12,351 nucleotides of DNA, from assembly GCA_002451055.1 (NCBI GenBank), contig DKBD01000260.1, forward strand, positions 397-12,747. Direction: 5' to 3'. This document shows positions 6,910-12,351 of the stretch, in pieces (the first letter of the stretch is position 1; every line of letters begins with the position of its first letter). Below the pieces are notes generated by a model. The model did not search any database, was not told the origin of the DNA, and worked only from the letters and a program-made list of their open reading frames with translations. Both the position numbers and the translations under genes were made by a program. Origin of the DNA: Nitrospira sp. UBA6909 (lineage in GTDB: Bacteria > Nitrospirota > Nitrospiria > Nitrospirales > Nitrospiraceae).

Positions 6910-7524
6910 TCATTTTTGATGAGAGGTTCCTGCATGGTTCATGAGCTGGAGTGTCTTGCTGGTAAACCAGGCTCTCCAGTCCAGTTTCGCAAAGAGATAG
7001 ACCAACGCGAGCATGAAGGCTTGCGTCAAGACAAAATACCCTCCGAAATAGGCAAAGACCGATCCCTGATCGACCATGGCCTTATGCGCAACCTCCATAG
7101 CCATGACCACCCAAAAACTATAGGTCAGAAACCGGCCTAGGAAGGCTGCTGCAGCCACGGGTGCCAGGGGCAAAGACGTGAGTCCATAGGCAATAAACAG
7201 TGAGTTCGAGGGAAAGGGGCTACAGGTATAGGCGAGGACGCCTCCAAAGGTCATCGCGCGTTGCGTTGCCAGGCGGTCTTTCACAAGATCGATATTCTCT
7301 TTGGTACGCGCGCTCAACCAGCGCTGCCTGACAATAATACATGCCATCTTCGCAAGGGCAAGTCTACCGGCGGTGGCCGCAGTTGCGGCAACAAGCGCGG
7401 TGAGCCAGGGATTCGCATCCGGGCTGGACAGTCCAACTGCAGACAACACCATCCACGTCGGCGGTGCGAACGCGGGCAGGCTATTCAGCACAAAGATGAT
7501 CGCAAAGAGAGACAGGGTATTCAT
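6910..7524 (-). CDS. Polytopic inner-membrane protein, possibly VTT/DedA-like
   Basis: A 204-residue protein from ATG 7524 with about five hydrophobic helices: one at the N-terminus (LSLFAIIFVLNSLPAF), then WLTALVAATAATAGRLALA, a central pair around CSPFPSNSLFIAYGL and APVAAAAFLGRFLTYSFWVV, and a C-terminal one (YFVLTQAFMLALVYLFA). A basic loop with LSARTKENIDLVKDRL lies between the second and third. The re-entrant-looking P-F-P-S-N segment followed by a Gly-rich helix recalls DedA/VTT (SNARE-associated) membrane proteins, but the match is weak and the substrate unknown. A GTG at 7542 would add six residues; neither start has a well-placed ribosome site (GGAAGG lies 20 bases before the ATG). 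It lies upstream of the zinc-ribbon and membrane-peptide genes on the same strand. Confidence 0.72.
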   Translation of the reverse strand: MNTLSLFAIIFVLNSLPAFAPPTWMVLSAVGLSSPDANPWLTALVAATAATAGRLALAKMACIIVRQRWLSARTKENIDLVKDRLATQRAMTFGGVLAYTCSPFPSNSLFIAYGLTSLPLAPVAAAAFLGRFLTYSFWVVMAMEVAHKAMVDQGSVFAYFGGYFVLTQAFMLALVYLFAKLDWRAWFTSKTLQLMNHAGTSHQK

Positions 7525-7542
7525 CGCTGCATGATAGCGCAC

Positions 7543-8024
7543 AACCTTCCGGTGATTGCACCATTATGACATTGACGTGAAGCCCCAAGGCATGAGAGCC
7601 ATAGCCCCGTGGACTCTTCGGCGACACCTCGCCGAGCCTTCTCCGCCGCAGTAGCTGATAGGCTACGAAGGCTGGAAGCGTGCCTTGCTTTGCCAAGGCC
7701 TCAGATGATACTCGCCATGCCTCCACCGCTTCATCGCTGTGACTTCCTGCGAAGTCGGGTTGCCGTGTCACCGATGAAGTGGAAATACATGCGGCTGACC
7801 ACTACGTTCTATTCCACCCACCAGAATTCACGCCAAACAATCAGCCGGTCTCCCCTGCTTATCCTCATGCGCGGTCACCGAGAACATGCATGCGGCGTGA
7901 CCACATCGGTTGAGCAGCAAGCAGAAGCCCCCAGATACAGGCTTACATCCTGATTCGTCGGAAAGCGGGTTTGCATAGAACAGGTGTTCAGCTAGCCGAC
8001 CGGACTAAGTTGCGTAAAGAGAAT
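7543..8024. other. Intergenic stretch without a supported gene
   Basis: Open frames exist on both strands here, but none has a convincing ribosome site, recognised motif or protein-like composition. A 6-bp hairpin GCCTTG/CAAGGC (7682-7699) is the only clear local structure. The sequence could contain decayed coding DNA. Confidence 0.5.
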
Positions 8025-8053
8025 TTTACTCACAGCGCAAACTCTGCTATATC
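8025..8053 (+). promoter_or_regulatory. Candidate sigma-70 promoter for the H1-like gene
   Basis: TTTACT (8025-8030) and TATATC (8048-8053) are separated by 17 bases. Each matches four of six consensus positions. Transcription would begin near 8060, about 40 bases before the start codon at 8102. The surrounding sequence is AT-rich compared with its neighbourhood. Confidence 0.5.
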
Positions 8054-8101
8054 ACACATATACAATCACCATTTTTGAAATCGAAGGGAGGTGGAGTGCT
8101 C

Positions 8102-8188
8102 ATGGCAACGAAGAAAGCAGCGAAGAAGCCTGCCAAGAAGGCGGCGGCTAAGAAGCCTGCCAAGAAGGCGGCGGCTAAGAAGAAGTAG
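8102..8188 (+). CDS. Histone H1-like Lys/Ala-rich mini-protein, 28 residues
   Basis: The peptide is MATKKAAKKPAKKAAAKKPA followed by a second KKAAAKK block ending in KKK, so half of its residues are lysine. This PAKKAAAKK composition is that of the C-terminal tail of eukaryotic histone H1 and of bacterial H1-like (HctB or AlgP-type) proteins that bind DNA by charge. The gene has GGAG five bases before ATG 8102, two stop codons in tandem, a candidate promoter upstream and a 10-bp hairpin 12 bases downstream, so it looks like a complete single-gene unit. Its body is a perfect 27-bp duplication. It is much shorter than most H1-like proteins. DNA or RNA compaction is inferred from composition only. 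Confidence 0.75.
   Translation: MATKKAAKKPAKKAAAKKPAKKAAAKKK
8123..8176 (+). repeat. Perfect 27-bp tandem duplication inside the H1-like gene
   Basis: Positions 8123-8149 and 8150-8176 are identical, each encoding KKPAKKAAA. The absence of even silent differences points to recent duplication or active slippage, so copy number may vary between strains. Confidence 0.95.
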
Positions 8189-8199
8189 TAGCCGTACCT

Positions 8200-8229
8200 T
8201 GAGGAGGCGGCGGCCACGTCGCCTCCTCA
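8200..8229. terminator. Hairpin terminator of the H1-like gene, possibly bidirectional
   Basis: TGAGGAGGCG (8200-8209) and CGCCTCCTCA (8220-8229) form a perfect 10-bp stem with a 10-base loop, 12 bases past the H1-like stop codon. The following plus-strand sequence (CCATTCTCGTCCTT) is only mildly T-rich. A small minus-strand reading frame ends at 8242, so the hairpin may also serve that direction. Confidence 0.65.
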
Positions 8230-8241
8230 CCATTCTCGTCC

Positions 8242-8367
8242 TTAATCTTCCTCATCCCCTCTCCGCAGCACACGAGTCGTTGTCCGATCCAACACGTCCA
8301 GGACTACGTGTCCGAAAGACTCGACCACTCGAGACCAGTCATAGTACCGACGACAGCTTCCCTTCAC
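8242..8367 (-). CDS. Possible small protein, 41 residues
   Basis: A minus-strand frame from GTG at 8367, with GGAGG eight bases upstream, encodes MKGSCRRYYDWSRVVESFGH followed by VVLDVLDRTTTRVLRRGDEED. The sequence has a plausible central helix with basic and acidic ends, and the stop lies 12 bases before a perfect hairpin. There is no recognised motif and no other support. Low confidence; it may be a chance frame. The rest of 8230-8524 shows nothing else. Confidence 0.28.
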   Translation of the reverse strand: MKGSCRRYYDWSRVVESFGHVVLDVLDRTTTRVLRRGDEED

Positions 8368-8524
8368 TGACCGACCCTCCATCGGGATAGAATCGGCGAA
8401 GGTGTCCGAATGCAACCGGTTACACCGGCGAAGCACGCCTCATTAGATGAAGCATACGGCACAAACAGACAGAACGACTGACAGGCTGAGGTCACGACCA
8501 CAAAGAAGCGGCGCGGAAAAAGAA

Positions 8525-8554
8525 AGGGGAGGTGATGGCCACATCACCTCCCCT
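8525..8554 (-). terminator. Strong intrinsic terminator
   Basis: A perfect 13-bp stem, AGGGGAGGTGATG against CATCACCTCCCCT, closes a four-base loop (8538-8541). On the minus strand it runs directly into TTTCTTTTT, a textbook intrinsic terminator. The nearest confident minus-strand gene upstream is tRNA-Arg, about 470 bases away, so it may end that transcript. On the plus strand the following bases are only mildly T-rich. Confidence 0.82.
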
Positions 8555-8599
8555 CGTTCCTTAGCGCCCGGAGAGACTCCATGGCGTAAAGAAAGCAGC

Positions 8600-8627
8600 A
8601 GGGGGATCTTAGCATGAACTTCCCCCT
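8600..8627 (-). terminator. Second hairpin, possible tandem terminator
   Basis: AGGGGGA (8600-8606) and TCCCCCT (8621-8627) form a 7-bp stem with a 14-base loop. On the minus strand it is followed by GCTGCTTTCTTT, a weak T-rich tail. It lies 45 bases before the stronger terminator at 8525-8554 in the direction of minus-strand transcription. Confidence 0.45.
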
Positions 8628-8696
8628 CGAAAACAGAATAAAGATGTACGCATAATCAATGACTTGTAATATTCAACTTCTATCTGGAGAGGCTAC

Positions 8697-8762
8697 ATGG
8701 AAGAACTGTGTGACCTTCTCCCAGAAAAGGAGAGCCTTGGCTTGGCAGTGCGCCTGTGCTGA
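8697..8762 (+). CDS. Possible 21-residue leader peptide
   Basis: ATG 8697 with GGAG seven bases upstream opens a frame of 21 codons, beginning MEELCDLLPEKESLGLAV and ending RLC. It stops 22 bases before the start of the decayed repeat gene at 8785. The ribosome site is good, but such short frames arise by chance; there is no other support. Confidence 0.18.
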   Translation: MEELCDLLPEKESLGLAVRLC

Positions 8763-8784
8763 GATCAACCCCACAGGAGGCGCC

Positions 8785-9022
8785 ATGACCAGGACACGGT
8801 ACACGGAGGAACAGGTTGCGGAGAGGCTGCGCTTGAATAGCCTGCGGGACGAGCAAGCAGACAGGAATTCATTCACCGGAGGTGTGTATCAGGCGTTGCA
8901 AAGAAGAGCGGCTTCGCCAGGTGAGCCGCCGGGACGAGCAAGCTTACAAGAGAATGCACTCACTGGAGGCGTTTATCCCGTCACCAAGAACTCAAGAGCT
9001 CCCGAGTCGAGCAAGCTCTGTA
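8785..9022 (+). pseudogene. Frameshifted remnant of a gene with 29-residue repeats
   Basis: ATG 8785 has an excellent ribosome site, AGGAGG four bases upstream, and begins MTRTRYTEEQVAERLRLNSL. Two DNA units (8821-8890 and 8906-8977) encode closely similar peptides, ERLRLNSLRDEQA and ERLRQVSRRDEQA, but in different frames. The first unit is two bases shorter than the second, just after ACAGG near 8866. Restoring two bases puts both units in one frame with an 87-bp, 29-residue period, and the rest of the units then align as well (IHSPEVCI with MHSLEAFI). Neither frame stops before the antisense of tRNA-Arg, whose translation is an artefact. I read it as a decayed or truncated gene; programmed frameshifting is less likely. 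The family is not recognised. Confidence 0.55.
8821..8977 (+). repeat. Two imperfect direct repeats of 70 and 72 bp
   Basis: Units 8821-8890 and 8906-8977 start GAGAGGCTGCGC and GAGCGGCTTCGC, share the identical 14-mer CGGGACGAGCAAGC (8845-8858 and 8930-8943) and end TGTATC and TTTATC. A weaker copy of the 14-mer, CGAGTCGAGCAAGC, occurs at 9003-9016 beside the tRNA. Confidence 0.85.
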
Positions 9023-9099
<77 letters not shown>

Positions 9100-9110
9100 A
9101 CGTAGGGTAC

Positions 9111-9138
9111 AAGATCATGTTAGGAGAAGAATTGTCAA
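9111..9138 (-). promoter_or_regulatory. Candidate promoter of tRNA-Arg
   Basis: On the minus strand a perfect -35 TTGACA (9138-9133) is followed after 16 bases by a weak -10 GATCTT (9116-9111). Transcription would begin a few bases before the tRNA 5' end at 9099. It lies between the aroK stop and the tRNA. Confidence 0.5.
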
Positions 9139-9173
9139 GGACACGGCCGATCGGCTGGATGCCGCACAAGGAG

Positions 9174-9674
9174 CTACAGTCTTGCCAGAATCTCGTCCGC
9201 GATTTGGAGAATCGATCGCCCGTCGGTCGCAATGACGTGATCGGCGGCAGTCTGGTACTTCGGCGTTCGCTCGCGCAGGACATCCTGCACCTCGTCCGTA
9301 AATGACTTGGTTCCCGTGAGTGAGGGACGCTGCGCATCTCGGCCGATCCGCTGCGTGATCGTTTCGACCGACGCCGTCAGCCAAAACAGCGTGCCGTTTC
9401 GTTTCAACCGCTCGACGTTCTCCGATCGCAGAATGGCCCCGCCCCCGGTGTCGATGACCAGTCCATCTCTCTCCGCCAGATCCCCGCAGACATGAGACTC
9501 GAGGTCACGAAAATAGTCCCAGCCATGCTGAGCCACGATCTCCGGGATGCTCCGCCCCACCCGTTTGACGATCTCCGCATCGGTGGAGATCAGGATTCGG
9601 CCGAGACGGGTGGCCACGATCTTCCCCACCGTGCTTTTCCCGGTCCCGCGATACCCAATGAGCACGACATTCAT
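9174..9674 (-). CDS. aroK: Shikimate kinase
   Basis: Phosphorylates shikimate to shikimate 3-phosphate with ATP, the fifth step towards chorismate and the aromatic amino acids; cytoplasmic. It has 166 residues, the usual size. The Walker A motif is GYRGTGKST (7-15), a substrate-binding Asp lies in STDAEI (Asp32), the second substrate region includes FRDLE (55-59), and the GGG loop DTGGGAIL is at 75-82. The lid region contains RPSLTG (116-121). A longer upstream frame exists, but ATG 9674 puts the P-loop strand at the N-terminus as in all family members. This ATG overlaps the aroE stop codon (ATGA), so translation is probably coupled. aroK or aroL cannot be separated from sequence alone. Confidence 0.95.
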   Translation of the reverse strand: MNVVLIGYRGTGKSTVGKIVATRLGRILISTDAEIVKRVGRSIPEIVAQHGWDYFRDLESHVCGDLAERDGLVIDTGGGAILRSENVERLKRNGTLFWLTASVETITQRIGRDAQRPSLTGTKSFTDEVQDVLRERTPKYQTAADHVIATDGRSILQIADEILARL

Positions 9675-10534
9675 TGGAAGCGAAACTCCAACACGGCACG
9701 CATGACGTCCACCGGAGCGGGGCGATTGGTCCAGAGTTCGAACTGGGTAACCGCCTGATTCAAAAACATGTCGAGGCCCGGAATTGTCTTGCACCCGGCT
9801 CGCTTGGCCTCCTTGAGCAATCGCGTTTCCCTCGGGTTATAGACAATATCCATCACGGCCAGACCGGGGTGAAAGAGCGCGGCCGGCACGGCAGTGGTGT
9901 CTGTCTTTGGAGACATGCCGACGGGCGTACAGTGAATCAAGACGTGCGATTCAGGAACCGTCCGAACAAGGGTACGGTCGTCGAGCCCATCATCTTCGAC
10001 CACCAAAGTCGTCTTCAACCGAAGGTCATTGGCCAAAGCCGCCCGCTCTTTATCATCGACACCGAGCAGAATCAGCTTGTCCACACTCGATTCCGCCGCC
10101 AAAGCGAAGGCGATGGCCCTCGCGGCGCCACCGGAACCCAACAGGACGATGCGCCGTCCCGCGAGTGTGACACCACCTTCCCGCAACGCGCGCAAGGCGC
10201 CGGTGGCGTCCGTGTTATAGCCGATCAGCCGCCCCTGCTCCGCCACGATGGTGTTGATCGCGCCGATATGCCGTGCCGTCGGCTCCAGATCGTCAAGAAA
10301 CTGAAGGGCCGATACCTTATGCGGAATGGTGACGCTGGCGCCACGAAAATTCCCGAGCGCGCGAAGCCCTTTGATTGCATCACCGATCGCTTCTACCTTC
10401 CAGGCCAAGTACACATAATCGAGGCTGAGTTTCCAAAAGGCGGCATTATGGATCGCCGGCGAGAGCGAATGCTCAACAGGATTGCCAATGATTCCGCAAA
10501 ACTGAGTGTGGGTGCCGATGTCGATCTTCGTCAT
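9671..10534 (-). CDS. aroE: Shikimate dehydrogenase (NADP+)
   Basis: Reduces 3-dehydroshikimate to shikimate with NADPH, the step just before shikimate kinase. It has 287 residues. Shikimate-binding motifs are HSLSPAIHN (22-30), the catalytic lysine in SVTIPHK (Lys73), Asn94 in AINT and Asp109 in YNTDATG. The Rossmann nucleotide loop is GSGGAARA (133-140), with the usual second position Ala replaced by Ser. The C-terminal part has CTPVGMSP, DIVYNPRETRLL and PGLDMFLNQAVTQFELW, all typical. The start has no strong ribosome site, but MTKIDIGTHTQFCGIIGNP matches the family N-terminus. It follows the SDR gene by 29 bases and overlaps aroK by four. Confidence 0.96.
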   Translation of the reverse strand: MTKIDIGTHTQFCGIIGNPVEHSLSPAIHNAAFWKLSLDYVYLAWKVEAIGDAIKGLRALGNFRGASVTIPHKVSALQFLDDLEPTARHIGAINTIVAEQGRLIGYNTDATGALRALREGGVTLAGRRIVLLGSGGAARAIAFALAAESSVDKLILLGVDDKERAALANDLRLKTTLVVEDDGLDDRTLVRTVPESHVLIHCTPVGMSPKTDTTAVPAALFHPGLAVMDIVYNPRETRLLKEAKRAGCKTIPGLDMFLNQAVTQFELWTNRPAPVDVMRAVLEFRFQ

Positions 10535-10563
10535 GTCATACGCTGGATACAGCAGCTGTCGAG

Positions 10564-11325
10564 CTAGCCCTTATAGACCGTCATCCCTCCATCAATTGGG
10601 AATGTTCCCCCGGTCACCCACCTGGCTTCGTCGGATGCCAGATACAGGACCATGTTCGCAACTTCCTCAGGGGTCCCGGCTCGCCGGATCGCATACTGTG
10701 AAAGAAGCGATTGCAGCCTCTCCGTGTTTGACATGAGCGGCGCCGCCATCGGAGTGTCAATCAGACCGGGATTGACGACATTGCAACGGATCCCGTCTTG
10801 GGCATAGTCGATGGCAAGCGCTCGCGTGAGCGCATCAAGGCCGCCTTTGGAGGCTGCATAGGCGGATAACCCGGGAATACCGGCCAAACTGGCAACGGAG
10901 GAGATGTTCACGATGGAGCCGGATTGCTGTTTCAGCATCTGCGGAACAATGGCCCGCGTCATTCGGAACACACCAGTGAGATTGATGTCGAAGACAGTGT
11001 TCCATGTCGCATCATCGATCTCGTGCAACCGCTTGCCGAAATCGCCGACCCCGGCATTGTTTACAAGAATATCAATTCGACCCAAGCTGTCGATGGCTTT
11101 CCGAGCAACATCTTTCGCATGCGCTTCGTCCGTGACAGAACCAGCAACCGCCAGAACTTTCCCGTTGTTCTGCCGAATGATCTTCACGACCCGGTCCAAC
11201 TCCGGTTGCCGGCGACCCGTTATAACCACCGACGCCCCTTCCTCGGTAAAACGCTTGGCGACGGCTTCCCCAATCCCCGCATTCCCCCCGGTAATAACGG
11301 CAACTTTTCCTTCCAGTCGATTCAT
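10564..11325 (-). CDS. Short-chain dehydrogenase/reductase (SDR)
   Basis: A 253-residue classical SDR oxidoreductase using a nicotinamide cofactor. The cofactor loop is TGGNAGIG (12-19); Arg residues after strand two (TGRR, Arg38-39) suggest NADP(H). NNAG is at 89-92 and the catalytic tetrad is Asn115, Ser143, Tyr156 and Lys160 (YAASK). The C-terminal end (ARWVTGGTFPIDGGMTVYKG) is typical. ATG 11325 has GGAG eight bases upstream; a GTG three codons earlier overlaps that site. It starts five bases after the trmI stop and precedes aroE by 29 bases, so all four genes probably form one operon. The substrate cannot be read from sequence; FabG-like and glucose-dehydrogenase-like relatives share these motifs. 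Its place beside aroE need not mean a shikimate role. Confidence 0.92.
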   Translation of the reverse strand: MNRLEGKVAVITGGNAGIGEAVAKRFTEEGASVVITGRRQPELDRVVKIIRQNNGKVLAVAGSVTDEAHAKDVARKAIDSLGRIDILVNNAGVGDFGKRLHEIDDATWNTVFDINLTGVFRMTRAIVPQMLKQQSGSIVNISSVASLAGIPGLSAYAASKGGLDALTRALAIDYAQDGIRCNVVNPGLIDTPMAAPLMSNTERLQSLLSQYAIRRAGTPEEVANMVLYLASDEARWVTGGTFPIDGGMTVYKG

Positions 11326-11330
11326 TGTAT

Positions 11331-12206
11331 TCACTCCATCTCTTCGCGTTCCGGTCCATGACCCGAGGCTTCTCCGGACATTCCCTGTTCCCCCTCCGGA
11401 GTCAGCACACCCGGCTCTACCTTCCTCGCCACCGTGATGAACCCGGAATGGGCGACCATCCTGTGGTCCGGCCTCACGCTTCGGCCTTGGATCGACCAGG
11501 TCCGCAGCAACGTTTCGAAAGTTTCCACCATGGCAAACACTGTCGTCCGCTCAAGCGCTTCCACCGTTTGCATGACCTGGGGAACCGTGGGGACGAAGCT
11601 CAGGTAGATCCCCCCGGATCGAAGGACGGCAGCGGCATGAGGAACCACCTGCCATGGCTCGGGAAGATCAAGGACCACACGATCGAACGGTACTCCATCA
11701 TCCGGCAGATCGATGCCCTCATAGGCATTCTTGCGCACTGTCACGAGATGAGGCATGGGGCCCATATAGCGATCGATATTCAGCCGGGCGACGCGGGAGA
11801 AATCCTCCCGCATCTCATAGGTCACGACCAAACCTCGGGGCCCTACCGCGCGGAGAAGGGCCATGGTCAACGCCCCAGAACCGGTTCCCGCCTCGAACAC
11901 CCGAGCACCCGGATAGACATCCGCCCACATGGGAATGAGCGCAAGATCCTTGGGATAGAGCACTTGCGCGCCACGCGGCATCTTGAGCACATAGTCCCCA
12001 AACGTCGGGCGGAGCGCCAACATCTTCTTCCCGCCTGACAATGTCACCATCGTGGCGTCAGGCCGCCCGATGAGCGCATCGTGCGGGATAGTCTGGCCGC
12101 TGAATTGATAGGTTTCTCCGGCCTTCAGCGTCAGGGCATAGTGGCGCCCTTTCTTATCGACGAGATGGATGCGTTCACCGCTGGAAAGAGATGACATGCC
12201 GGGCAT
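11331..12206 (-). CDS. trmI: tRNA (adenine-N1)-methyltransferase TrmI
   Basis: Methylates adenine 58 in the T loop of tRNA using S-adenosylmethionine, as a tetramer in the cytoplasm. It has 291 residues. The N-terminal beta domain covers about 1-75 and leads into PRGAQVLYPKD (78-87), a family signature. The SAM-binding loop is EAGTGSGALT (105-114), the acidic strand end is TYE (Glu131) and the catalytic motif is DLPEPW (180-185). The end HSGFITVARKV (253-263) is followed by a Gly/Glu-rich tail of about 28 residues not needed for the fold. The start has no ribosome site; a second Met three codons later is an alternative. It is first in a run with the SDR, aroE and aroK genes. A trmFO- or rRNA-type enzyme is unlikely given DLPEPW. 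Confidence 0.93.
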   Translation of the reverse strand: MPGMSSLSSGERIHLVDKKGRHYALTLKAGETYQFSGQTIPHDALIGRPDATMVTLSGGKKMLALRPTFGDYVLKMPRGAQVLYPKDLALIPMWADVYPGARVFEAGTGSGALTMALLRAVGPRGLVVTYEMREDFSRVARLNIDRYMGPMPHLVTVRKNAYEGIDLPDDGVPFDRVVLDLPEPWQVVPHAAAVLRSGGIYLSFVPTVPQVMQTVEALERTTVFAMVETFETLLRTWSIQGRSVRPDHRMVAHSGFITVARKVEPGVLTPEGEQGMSGEASGHGPEREEME

Positions 12207-12351
12207 TCTAGGAGGTTCATTCGCCGGTTTGCAACCAACGGCTGTTCCTTGACAGGGTACGACGTGGGCCGTAAGATCCGATCACCTTTCCTTACCAATA
12301 GCTCATACTGTGCATGTTCCGCACATGACAGGGAGTTCATCATGCATGGCC

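Noticed and set aside
7481..7771. Minus-strand frame of 96 codons overlapping the membrane protein start
   Set aside because: It has no ribosome site, no recognisable motif and conflicts with the better supported membrane protein gene.
7609..7953. Plus-strand frame of 114 codons
   Set aside because: Starts at GTG without a ribosome site; composition is rich in Arg, Pro and Ser as expected from a shadow frame.
8091..8390. Arg-rich plus-strand frame over the H1-like gene
   Set aside because: Out-of-frame translation of the Lys/Ala repeats; the short frame with a good ribosome site and terminator explains the DNA better.
8821..9016. CRISPR-like spacing of three CGAGCAAGC-containing repeats
   Set aside because: Only three copies, unequal spacing (85 and 73 bp), diverged units and a coding explanation; not a CRISPR array.
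12131..12343. Minus-strand frame of 70 codons upstream of and overlapping trmI
   Set aside because: It overlaps the trmI start in another frame, has no ribosome site and no motif. A nearby short frame MCGTCTV stops at once, so nothing can be supported.

Overview
The window (about 12.35 kb, moderately GC-rich) is chromosomal DNA from a Gram-negative bacterium. Outer-membrane proteins (a phosphate porin and a Pal lipoprotein) and several signal or lipoprotein leaders show a double membrane. The gene content, the Pal variant with two extra cysteines and the PAKK-type H1-like mini-protein fit Nitrospirota (Nitrospira-like). That placement is inference, not proof. Most genes lie on the minus strand.

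Layout. (1) 1-2300: phosphate acquisition on the minus strand, a phosphate-selective porin followed by a partial pstS. Each gene is preceded by three 11-bp-spaced TGTAACA-like repeats that look like Pho boxes. (2) 2613-3790: a plus-strand pair of unrecognised envelope proteins, a lipoprotein and a single-pass membrane protein. (3) 3803-4584: msrA, with a very acidic 52-residue protein just upstream. (4) 4795-5961: pal, then a PilZ-domain protein, then a hairpin. (5) 6416-7524, minus strand: a polytopic membrane protein, a zinc-ribbon mini-protein and a 46-residue single-pass membrane peptide. (6) 7543-9022: a gene-poor stretch holding a 28-residue Lys/Ala histone H1-like peptide with its own promoter and terminator, several strong hairpins, and a frameshifted remnant of a gene built of 29-residue repeats. 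(7) 9023-12206, minus strand: trmI, an SDR oxidoreductase, aroE, aroK and tRNA-Arg(TCG).

How the genes work together. The porin would admit phosphate across the outer membrane and PstS would hand it to a Pst ABC transporter encoded beyond the left edge; the matching repeats suggest joint control by a PhoB-like regulator. aroE and aroK catalyse consecutive shikimate-pathway steps and overlap by four bases. trmI and the SDR gene are close enough to share their transcript. The remaining groups are small independent units. The least explained material is the set of very small genes (4426-4584, 6416-6724, 8102-8188) and the decayed repeat gene next to the tRNA. I saw no insertion sequence, CRISPR array or obvious defence system.
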